Assembly: GCA_023144675.1 (NCBI GenBank)
Contig: JAGLFE010000509.1
Location: 1 to 13,499 of the forward strand
From: Thiomargarita sp.
GTDB lineage: Bacteria; Pseudomonadota; Gammaproteobacteria; Beggiatoales; Beggiatoaceae
Length of the DNA stretch: 13,499 bases
Reading direction: 5' to 3'
The position numbers and the translations under genes are program-made. The notes beneath the pieces are model-generated. The model was not told the DNA's origin. It searched no databases and saw nothing but the letters and a program-made list of their open reading frames with translations. Positions 7,544 through 13,403 of this stretch are shown here, piece after piece. Each line of letters opens with the position of its first letter. The stretch's first letter is position 1.

Positions 7544-7552
7544 TGATATAAT
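7544..7552 (+). promoter_or_regulatory. Extended -10 promoter for the DUF2892-rhodanese genes
   Basis: TG-A-TATAAT is a perfect extended -10 element. It lies 38 bases before the DUF2892 start codon, in the gap after the arsR-type gene. No good -35 is present at 17 bp; extended -10 promoters can work without one. A transcript would start near 7559 and carry the TGAGG ribosome site. The surroundings are A+T-rich, so chance occurrence cannot be excluded. Confidence 0.45.
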
Positions 7553-7590
7553 CCTTATTATCTATTTTTTGTAATTGAGGTTAATAAATA

Positions 7591-7800
7591 ATGACTGTTG
7601 AACGAATTGTATTTGTATTTGCAGGTACTTTTATTATGTTATCATTGGCATTAAGTCAATATCATCATATATATTGGTTAGGATTTACTTTTTTTATTGG
7701 ATTTAATTTATTTCAAAGTGGTTTTACTGGTTTTTGTCCTTTAGCTATTATTTTAAAAAAATTAGGCGTACCCACAGAATCACAAAAGGTAAATTCATAG
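7591..7800 (+). CDS. DUF2892 (YgaP-like) inner membrane protein
   Basis: 69-aa protein with two membrane segments (about residues 5-21 and 28-45) forming a hairpin, and a short cytoplasmic tail. The FTGFCPLAIILKKLG block with C49 is the family signature. DUF2892 occurs alone or fused to rhodanese domains, as in E. coli YgaP, where it anchors the sulfurtransferase in the membrane. Here the rhodanese is the next gene, 6 bases downstream, so the two products probably work together at the inner membrane. It follows the SqrR/BigR-like repressor, which suggests induction by reactive sulfur species. A TGAGG ribosome site about 10 bases upstream supports the start. Confidence 0.9.
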   Translation: MTVERIVFVFAGTFIMLSLALSQYHHIYWLGFTFFIGFNLFQSGFTGFCPLAIILKKLGVPTESQKVNS

Positions 7801-7806
7801 CAAAAT

Positions 7807-8238
7807 ATGGAACAACTTATTGAATTTGTTGGTAACCATCAAGGACTTTTCTTTGCTTTTAGTATTGTGCTTGGTTTATTATTTTGGAGTTTAGTTAGTG
7901 AGCAAATTTCTGGTATAAAATCATTACCGCCTTCAGATGCTGTTTTATTAATGAATCATGAAAATGCTCTTATAATAGATGTTCGTGAAGAAAATGAATA
8001 TGTAGAAGGACATATTTTAGATGCGATGCATATACCATTAAGTACATTGACTGGTAAAATTAATCGCTTAGAAAAATATCGTACTCGTCCGATTATCGCT
8101 AGTTGCACTAGTGGTGGTCGTTCAGGTCGTGCTTGTCGTACTTTGAAGAAGGACGGTTTTGAAAATGTTTATAATCTAAAAGGTGGAGTAGTTGCATGGA
8201 AAAATTCTAATTTACCGCTGACTAAAGGTAAACATTAA
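7807..8238 (+). CDS. Membrane-anchored rhodanese-like sulfurtransferase (YibN type)
   Basis: 143 aa, the same size as E. coli YibN. One N-terminal membrane segment (about residues 13-31) is followed by a single rhodanese domain (about 40-135). Visible motifs are LIIDVREENEYVEGHI and the active-site loop CTSGGRSGRA, with catalytic C100 that would carry the persulfide. NLKGGVVAWKNSNLPL closes the fold as usual. The gene is 6 bases after the DUF2892 gene, with AAGG about 16 bases before the ATG, so translation may depend on coupling. In E. coli and Pseudomonas the gene after this rhodanese is grxC and then secB; here a DUF4160/DUF2442 pair intervenes and no glutaredoxin is seen. Confidence 0.93.
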   Translation: MEQLIEFVGNHQGLFFAFSIVLGLLFWSLVSEQISGIKSLPPSDAVLLMNHENALIIDVREENEYVEGHILDAMHIPLSTLTGKINRLEKYRTRPIIASCTSGGRSGRACRTLKKDGFENVYNLKGGVVAWKNSNLPLTKGKH

Positions 8239-8254
8239 TTTAAGAATATAAAAA

Positions 8255-8503
8255 ATGCCAGAAATAAGCAGATTCCTTGGAATTATTATCACAATGTATT
8301 TTGATGAACATAATCCACCCCATTTTCATATAAGATACAATGAATATCGAGCATCAATGAACATAAAAAATTTAAATATTATAGCGGGTTCTCTTCCTGC
8401 TAAGGTGCGTGGACTTGTAGAAGAATGGGCGGAATTGCATCAAGATGAACTTTTAAAAATATGGGATACCAAAGAATTTCATCGTATTAAACCACTGGTT
8501 TAA
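8255..8503 (+). CDS. DUF4160 domain protein, toxin-antitoxin-like
   Basis: 82-aa soluble protein with the DUF4160 signature: MPEISRFLGIIITMYF followed by DEHNPPHFHIRYNEYRA (residues 17-33), then a helical KVRGLVEEWAELHQDELLKIW block. The HNPPHFH motif is the conserved core of the family. It is paired with a DUF2442 gene 13 bases downstream; the two families occur together very often and are predicted to form a toxin-antitoxin-like module, but I know of no settled biochemical function. It lies 16 bases after the rhodanese gene with only a weak ribosome site (TAAGAA). The pair interrupts the conserved rhodanese-(grxC)-secB order, which suggests acquisition. Confidence 0.88.
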   Translation: MPEISRFLGIIITMYFDEHNPPHFHIRYNEYRASMNIKNLNIIAGSLPAKVRGLVEEWAELHQDELLKIWDTKEFHRIKPLV

Positions 8504-8516
8504 TAAGGTATTCATT

Positions 8517-8768
8517 ATGAATAGTGTTTATTTATTAGAAGCGCGTTATATAAAAGATTTTAAAATATTTCTGAAATTTAATACAGGAGAAGCAGGAGAG
8601 CTTGATCTTAAAGATATTATATATAAGTATAAAATAGCTGCTCCCTTGCGTGATTATATTGCTTTTTCAGAGTTTTATCTTGATTCATGGCCAACATTGG
8701 CTTGGAAATGTGGGTTTGATATTGCGCCAGAATCATTATATTTTATGGTTACAGGAAAAACTGGGTAG
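8517..8768 (+). CDS. DUF2442 domain protein, partner of DUF4160
   Basis: 83-aa protein with the DUF2442 pattern: LLEARYIKDFKIFLKFNTGEAGELDL, then a short linker and WPTLAWKCGFDIAPESLYFMV near the C-terminus (tGxDIAPExLY is the family hallmark). AAGG 8 bases before the ATG supports the start. It forms a pair with the DUF4160 gene 13 bases upstream. The last codons and the TAG stop lie inside the left inverted repeat of the 92-bp element that follows, so insertion of that element may have rewritten the final residues (KTG). The conserved domain itself is complete. Confidence 0.88.
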   Translation: MNSVYLLEARYIKDFKIFLKFNTGEAGELDLKDIIYKYKIAAPLRDYIAFSEFYLDSWPTLAWKCGFDIAPESLYFMVTGKTG

Positions 8769-8854
8769 TCCTGAATAATGTAGTGATTTTTCAGATAAAT
8801 TTGTTAAGTATCAAATATTTATAAAGTTTAGAACTACTTTGTGCAGGACTACCC
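8763..8854. repeat. 92-bp element with inverted-repeat ends (MITE-like)
   Basis: GGGTAGTCCTG at 8763-8773 is perfectly mirrored by CAGGACTACCC at 8844-8854. The similarity extends inward to about 22 bp with 3 mismatches. No coding frame lies between the ends. A second inverted repeat, TTGTGCAGG (8839-8847) and CCTGCACAA (8866-8874), flanks the palindrome ACCCGGGT (8851-8858), so a degenerate third copy of the terminus seems to follow the element. I see no clear target duplication. A short non-autonomous insertion element or its remnant explains this best; a structured RNA is the alternative. Confidence 0.6.
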
Positions 8855-8891
8855 GGGTTTTAACACCTGCACAATTATTTAGAGATTTATT

Positions 8892-8984
8892 ATGAGTGCA
8901 TTAAATTTAATACTACCTAACTCTATTCATCGTCATATAAAAGGAATTTCTCAACGAGATGGCATATCTAAAGTAAACAATTAA
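8892..8984 (+). pseudogene. Truncated ribbon-helix-helix (HicB/Arc-like) antitoxin
   Basis: A 30-codon frame with ATG, reading MSALNLILPNSIHRHIKGIS and ending QRDGISKVNN. The start matches the N-terminus of small ribbon-helix-helix proteins of about 50-60 aa, whose strand (LNLxLPxSIH) is followed by two helices and normally continues GISxNQFI and an alanine-rich helix. Here it stops right after GIS, and the following bases do not resume the family pattern in any frame I could read. It lacks the second helix and cannot fold as the normal dimer. It sits between the 92-bp element and secB and looks like debris of a lost toxin-antitoxin gene. A short true peptide is less likely. Confidence 0.55.
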
Positions 8985-9116
8985 GTGCCTAATGAAATCA
9001 TTCAACTGACTTCTACAGCACTTTGCTAAATTGATAAATAGTTTTAAACTGTTTGTTTTTTAGTTAATTGCTGAAAAAAGATTTTTATAACTTAAAATTT
9101 AAAGGAATATTTAATA

Positions 9117-9611
9117 ATGGCAGAAACAGATAATCAAGCAAATAACCAAACAGATACACAAGAACAATTTGGGATACAGAATATTTATATTAAAGATATC
9201 TCTTTTGAATCTCCTAATGTTCCTAAAATTTTTGCGAAAAAATGGAAACCTAAATTAGAATTAGAAATATCTAATAAAATTAATCAATTAGATAAAGAAC
9301 TGTTTGAAGTCGTATTAAATTTAACGGTTACAGTAAAAGGGGATGAAGATAAAACAGTTTATTTAATAGAAATACATCAAGCCGGTATTTTTATTTTTAA
9401 AAACTTTGTACAGGACAAATTAACTTATATGTTAAATAGTTACTGTCCCAATGTTTTATTTCCCTACGCTCGAGAAACAGTTTCCAGCATAGTTTCTAAA
9501 GGTGGATTTCAGCCATTATGGTTATCGCCAATTAATTTTGATGCTCTTTATGCGCAACAGGTTAAGAAAAAACAAGAAGAAGCTGCTAAACAACAAAATG
9601 ATAGTAAATAG
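9117..9611 (+). CDS. secB: Protein-export chaperone SecB
   Basis: 164-aa cytoplasmic chaperone that forms tetramers, keeps preproteins unfolded and delivers them to SecA. Conserved blocks are visible: IQNIYIKDISFESPNVP (residues 20-36), the beta-strand stretch ELFEVVLNLTVTVK, EIHQAGIFIF, LNSYCPNVLFPYARETVSSIVSKGGFQPLWLSPINFDALY (about 107-146) and a K/E/Q-rich C-terminal tail that contacts SecA. The N-terminal 18 residues are Q/N/T-rich and disordered, making it slightly longer than E. coli SecB (155 aa). AAAGGA 10 bases before the ATG supports the start. A TATAAC word at 9086 could be part of its own promoter. It is followed 8 bases later by gpsA, the usual partner. Confidence 0.97.
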   Translation: MAETDNQANNQTDTQEQFGIQNIYIKDISFESPNVPKIFAKKWKPKLELEISNKINQLDKELFEVVLNLTVTVKGDEDKTVYLIEIHQAGIFIFKNFVQDKLTYMLNSYCPNVLFPYARETVSSIVSKGGFQPLWLSPINFDALYAQQVKKKQEEAAKQQNDSK

Positions 9612-9619
9612 TTTTTAAT

Positions 9620-10630
9620 ATGATTGAACAAAAATCTTCAATTTTAGTATTAGGAGCTGGTTCTTGGGGAACTGCATTATCTCTAGTATTAGCTCGTAAT
9701 GGTCATCAAGTTTGGCTATGGGACTTATTTGCTGAACATGTACAGAAATTAATAGCAACTCGTGAAAATAGTCAATTTCTTCCAAATAGTCATTTTCCTG
9801 ATACCTTGCAAGCGGTTGAAGATTTAGCTGAATATGCAGTAAAGGCTGATAATATATTGGTTGTTGTTCCTAGTCATGGTTTTCGTGAGACTTTACTAAA
9901 AATTGCGCCAATTATTCCAGCTAATATGCCTATTTGTTGGGCAACCAAAGGTTTAGAAAATAAAACTGGATTATTATTGCACGAAGTTGCTGAACAAGTT
10001 TTTGGAACTGATAAACCGCTGGCTGTTTTATCGGGACCTTCTTTTGCTAAGGAAGTTGCGGCTGAATTACCAACTGCCGTTACTATTGCCTCTACTGATA
10101 CTGAATATGCGCAAACATTAGTTCAACTATTTCATAATCAAAAATTTCGCCCTTATAGTAGCACGGATATAATTGGAGTGCAAATTGGTGCCGCCGTCAA
10201 AAATATTATTGCTATTGCGGCTGGAATTGCTGATGGGCTTGGATTTGGAGCTAATGCTCGTGCGGCGTTGATTACACGCGGTTTAACGGAAATGATGCGT
10301 TTAGGTACTAAAAAAGGTGGCAACAAGGAAACTTTTATGGGATTAGCTGGTTTAGGAGATTTAGTCTTAACTTGTACCGATAATCAATCTCGTAATCGCC
10401 GTTTTGGCTATGCTTTGGCGCAAGGAATTAGTATTGAGCAAGCACAAGCTGATATTGGACAGGTAGTAGAAGGTATTCGGACAACATTTGAAATTAATCG
10501 TTTAGCCACTCGTTTGAATATTGAAATGCCAATTGCTCAACAGGTAAGTGAAGTATTACAAGCTAATATCACTCCTAAAGAAGCTGTACAAATTTTATTA
10601 TCACGTCAACTAAAAGCAGAAATGTCGTGA
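9620..10630 (+). CDS. gpsA: NAD(P)-dependent glycerol-3-phosphate dehydrogenase
   Basis: 336-aa cytoplasmic enzyme reducing dihydroxyacetone phosphate to sn-glycerol-3-phosphate for phospholipid synthesis. The N-terminal Rossmann fold carries GAGSWGTALS (residues 12-21). Further motifs are VVVPSHGFRE, WATKGLE, LSGPSFAKEV (137-146), the catalytic K194 in AAVKNIIAIAAGIADGL, NARAALITRG (212-221) and GLAGLGDLVLTC (241-252). The length is normal. It starts 8 bases after secB, as in E. coli, without a strong ribosome site, so coupling with secB is likely. In E. coli cysE follows; here accA overlaps the end by 4 bases, which joins two early steps of lipid synthesis in one transcript. Confidence 0.97.
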   Translation: MIEQKSSILVLGAGSWGTALSLVLARNGHQVWLWDLFAEHVQKLIATRENSQFLPNSHFPDTLQAVEDLAEYAVKADNILVVVPSHGFRETLLKIAPIIPANMPICWATKGLENKTGLLLHEVAEQVFGTDKPLAVLSGPSFAKEVAAELPTAVTIASTDTEYAQTLVQLFHNQKFRPYSSTDIIGVQIGAAVKNIIAIAAGIADGLGFGANARAALITRGLTEMMRLGTKKGGNKETFMGLAGLGDLVLTCTDNQSRNRRFGYALAQGISIEQAQADIGQVVEGIRTTFEINRLATRLNIEMPIAQQVSEVLQANITPKEAVQILLSRQLKAEMS

Positions 10631-11589
10631 ATCTTAATTTTCTTGAATTTGAACAACCTATTGCAGAACTTGAAGCTAAAATTGATGAATTACGTCATGT
10701 AAATCATAGTTCTGATGAAATCAATATTAGCGATGAAATTGCGCACTTGCAAACTAAGTGTCAAGATTTAACCCGTTCTATTTTTTCCTCCCTTAGTTCA
10801 TGGCAAATTTCTCAATTAGCTCGTCATCCCCAACGTCCTTATATGCTGGATTATGTTAAATTAATTTTGACCGATTTTGAAGAATTACATGGCGATCGAG
10901 TTTTCGGTGATGATGCCGCTATGGTAGGCGGTTTAGGAAGATTGGAAGGTCGTCCCATTGTCGTCATTGGTCAACAAAAAGGTAGAGATACTAAGGAAAA
11001 AATAGTACGCAATTTTGGAATGCCGCGCCCTGAAGGTTATCGTAAAGCTTTGCGTTTAATGAATATGGCAGAACGTTTTAAATTACCAGTTTTAACCTTT
11101 ATTGATACTCCAGGAGCTTATCCAGGAGTGGATGCTGAGGAACGGGGACAAAGTGAAGCTATTGCTCGTAATTTGTATGTTATGTCTAGTTTAAGAACGC
11201 CGATTATTTGCACTATTATTGGTGAAGGCGGTTCTGGTGGAGCTTTGGGAATTGGAATGGGTGATAGATTATGTATGTTGGAATATAGTACTTATTCTGT
11301 TATTTCTCCAGAAGGTTGTGCTTCTATTTTATGGAAAGATGCCGAGAAAGCTCCAGAAGCAGCCGAAGCAATGAATATAACTTCAGAAAAGTTAAAAGAT
11401 TTAGAATTAATTGATACGATTATTTCTGAGCCTTTAGGTGGCGCGCATCGTAATATTGAATTAACTGCACAAAATTTGAGTAAAACTTTACAAGATAATT
11501 TAAAAGAATTAGATCAGATTCCTATTAATAATTTGGTTGAAAATCGTTATCAACGTTTCATGGAATTTGGGCAATTTGAAGAAAATTAA
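10627..11589 (+). CDS. accA: Acetyl-CoA carboxylase carboxyltransferase subunit alpha
   Basis: 320-aa subunit that, with AccD, transfers carboxyl from biotin to acetyl-CoA to make malonyl-CoA, the committed step of fatty-acid synthesis. Recognisable blocks are NFLEFEQPIAELEAKIDEL at the N-terminus, WQISQLARHPQRPYMLDYV, ELHGDRVFGDDAAMVGGL, GRDTKEKIVRNFGMPRPEGY (119-138), FIDTPGAYPGVDAEERGQSE (158-177), and the oxyanion-type glycines GEGGSGGALGIG (199-210). The start is GTG at 10627: the GTGA overlap with the gpsA stop and the N-terminal family match fix it. No Shine-Dalgarno of note is present, so translation should be coupled to gpsA. Length matches E. coli AccA (319 aa). Confidence 0.97.
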   Translation: MNLNFLEFEQPIAELEAKIDELRHVNHSSDEINISDEIAHLQTKCQDLTRSIFSSLSSWQISQLARHPQRPYMLDYVKLILTDFEELHGDRVFGDDAAMVGGLGRLEGRPIVVIGQQKGRDTKEKIVRNFGMPRPEGYRKALRLMNMAERFKLPVLTFIDTPGAYPGVDAEERGQSEAIARNLYVMSSLRTPIICTIIGEGGSGGALGIGMGDRLCMLEYSTYSVISPEGCASILWKDAEKAPEAAEAMNITSEKLKDLELIDTIISEPLGGAHRNIELTAQNLSKTLQDNLKELDQIPINNLVENRYQRFMEFGQFEEN

Positions 11590-11602
11590 TGGAGAAAAAT
11601 GA

Positions 11603-12160
11603 ATGATTGAAAAATTACTTGAAACTTTATTATTTAGAAGTCGGTGGCTATTAGCTCCTTTTTATCTTGGTTTGATTGGTGCTTTAGTTCTGTTATTAAT
11701 TAAGTTTATTAAGAAATTTATTGATATTCTTCCAGGCTTTTTAAGCAGTTCAAGCACTGATCTTATTTTAAGCATACTTGGGTTAATTGATATTATTCTA
11801 GTTGCAAATTTACTGCTCATTATTATTTTTAGTGGTTATGAAAATTTTGTATCAAAAATTGATGTGGTAGAAGATCATGTTGATCGTCCTGAATGGATGG
11901 GAAAAGTTGATTACGCTGGACTAAAAATTAAGGTAATTGGTTCTATTGTTGCTATTTCTTCTATTGAGTTATTGAAGGTATTTATCAACATTTTTGAAAA
12001 TCCAAATTCTGAATTGTTACAAGGAGATACTTTATGGCAAGTTGGTGTATTTTGGCTGATTATTATTCATCTTACTTTTGTTATTTCAGGAGTATTCTTC
12101 GCAATAATGGAAAGAACCATGCACCCGTATGAATCTAATCATGGTGATGGACATAATTAA
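11603..12160 (+). CDS. UPF0114 (YqhA-like) inner membrane protein
   Basis: 185-aa integral membrane protein of the UPF0114 family. The N-terminal FRSRWLLAPFYLGL (residues 11-24) and LVANLLLIIIFSGYENFVSKID (66-87) are the family signatures. Four membrane segments are visible at about 18-38, 53-77, 109-129 and 145-168, with a histidine-rich C-terminal tail (HPYESNHGDGHN). No function is established for this family that I can vouch for. GGAGA 7 bases upstream supports the ATG at 11603. Four bases earlier another ATG opens a three-codon frame (ATGAATGATTGA) that ends over the true start. The gene is 13 bases after accA and may share its transcript. Confidence 0.92.
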   Translation: MIEKLLETLLFRSRWLLAPFYLGLIGALVLLLIKFIKKFIDILPGFLSSSSTDLILSILGLIDIILVANLLLIIIFSGYENFVSKIDVVEDHVDRPEWMGKVDYAGLKIKVIGSIVAISSIELLKVFINIFENPNSELLQGDTLWQVGVFWLIIIHLTFVISGVFFAIMERTMHPYESNHGDGHN

Positions 12161-12170
12161 TAAAACGTGT

Positions 12171-12301
12171 CTTTAGAAATATTTAGTAACTATCTACCAA
12201 GAAATACATATAAAATGTAGTACTGAGGAACGAAGCGCATCAATCATGTTAAAATTTTCGCATTTGAAGCTTTAATTGGTAGATAGTTATAATATTTAAA
12301 G
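12171..12301. repeat. 131-bp element with imperfect inverted-repeat ends (MITE-like)
   Basis: TAACTATCTACCAA at 12187-12200 is perfectly mirrored by TTGGTAGATAGTTA at 12276-12289. The symmetry continues outward with small gaps: CTTTAGAAATATTT on the left against AATATTTAAAG on the right. This gives imperfect ends of about 26-30 bp around a non-coding core. The core contains a relatively G+C-rich patch (GAGGAACGAAGCGC, 12226-12239) unlike the surrounding DNA. I find no certain target duplication. It lies between the UPF0114 gene and cas6 and is best read as a non-autonomous insertion element; a long hairpin RNA is possible. Confidence 0.6.
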
Positions 12302-12357
12302 ATTATTGTAAAATGGGTATTATTAATTTCTAAATAATTACTAAATAAAATTCTAGT

Positions 12358-13347
12358 ATGCAAGACTATAATCCATTAATTCACCCATTTGAATTACCAG
12401 TTCAAAAACTAATTGTTTACTGCGTAACAGATGAATCTTTTTACTTAGAACCACATGAAGGCAGTACACCAGGCACTACTTTATCAGGAGCTTATGGTAC
12501 TGCACTATGGTCAACTGTTTGCTATAATCGCTTCAATAACCCTTGCCTCAGACATCAAAAAAATCCCGAGTGTAAAACACCTGAAAAATGTGTATTGCCT
12601 TGGCTATATAAACCCTATTCCAAAGTACAACATAGAAATTTTACCCGCCCAGTTTTGTTCTATTCACCAGAATTAGAAGGCACAAAACCTGTCAATGCGT
12701 TTACCATAGAAATTACTTTATGGGGAAGACATGCTATTACTTACCAAAATATGGTGAAAGAAACTTTAGAAAAAATGGGCAGATTTGGCTTAAATAACCA
12801 AGGCATATCAATTCCATTTAAAATTGTTGATATTAAAACGATGCCTAATTTGACGCTTATGGATCGTATTGAGAAACTACCTAAAACATCTTCAGTGTTG
12901 CTAGAATTTCAAACACCATTTCTACACGCTGGGAATAGTAAAAATAGACATGAATTTCATACTGATGATAAACTGCCTATTGCTAATATTTTAGGAAATA
13001 TTGCTTATGATTTAGTTGCTTGGGATATGGAAGATCGTGATTTAGGTGAAACTCTCGATAGTAAAATGCGCCACAATCTAGCTCGTGATGCAAGAGATGC
13101 AGCTTGGGAAGCGGGTGAAAAACTAACCGTGCTACGTACCCATTTATCACCCATTACCATTGGAAAACGCTATTCACGTGGCAATAAAAATAATATGTTG
13201 ATAGAAGGATTTATTGGTTTAGCCGAATTAACTGATAATTTAAAAAATGCTTTACCTTGGTTATTAGTACTATCACTCAGTGGTGGCGGACAAAAACGGG
13301 CAATGGGATTTGGCTCAGTGCGATTGTGGTTGGATGGAAATTTTTAG
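12358..13347 (+). CDS. cas6: CRISPR pre-crRNA endoribonuclease, Cas6 RAMP family
   Basis: 329-aa RAMP-superfamily protein. The N-terminal ferredoxin-like domain contains STPGTTLSGAYGTALWSTVC followed by a four-cysteine stretch (C55, C63, C72, C78) of the kind seen in type III-associated Cas6 proteins. The C-terminal domain carries VLLEFQTPFLHAG (180-192), IEGFIGLAEL, LPWLLVLSLSGGGQ and the glycine-rich RAMP loop ending MGFGSVRLW (about 308-324). It would cut CRISPR repeat RNA into guide units. No other cas gene and no repeat array lies in the window, so it is isolated here or at the edge of a larger locus to the right. There is no clear Shine-Dalgarno. The 131-bp inverted-repeat element sits immediately upstream. 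Confidence 0.85.
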   Translation: MQDYNPLIHPFELPVQKLIVYCVTDESFYLEPHEGSTPGTTLSGAYGTALWSTVCYNRFNNPCLRHQKNPECKTPEKCVLPWLYKPYSKVQHRNFTRPVLFYSPELEGTKPVNAFTIEITLWGRHAITYQNMVKETLEKMGRFGLNNQGISIPFKIVDIKTMPNLTLMDRIEKLPKTSSVLLEFQTPFLHAGNSKNRHEFHTDDKLPIANILGNIAYDLVAWDMEDRDLGETLDSKMRHNLARDARDAAWEAGEKLTVLRTHLSPITIGKRYSRGNKNNMLIEGFIGLAELTDNLKNALPWLLVLSLSGGGQKRAMGFGSVRLWLDGNF

Positions 13348-13403
13348 AGTACATTGAGATGCACGGCGGGCTTCTGTACGCTTGGAATGATTAATCGGGT
13401 AAT

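Noticed and set aside
9086..9091. TATAAC word as the -10 of a secB promoter
   Set aside because: No matching -35 at 16-18 bp; mentioned with secB but not called as a separate site.
12455..12676. 73-codon plus-strand frame inside cas6
   Set aside because: Second-frame shadow inside the Cas6 coding sequence with no independent signal.
13348..13403. Possible terminator or start of a CRISPR array after cas6
   Set aside because: Only GTACA/TGTAC arms far apart are seen, with no T-run after them and no repeat-spacer pattern.
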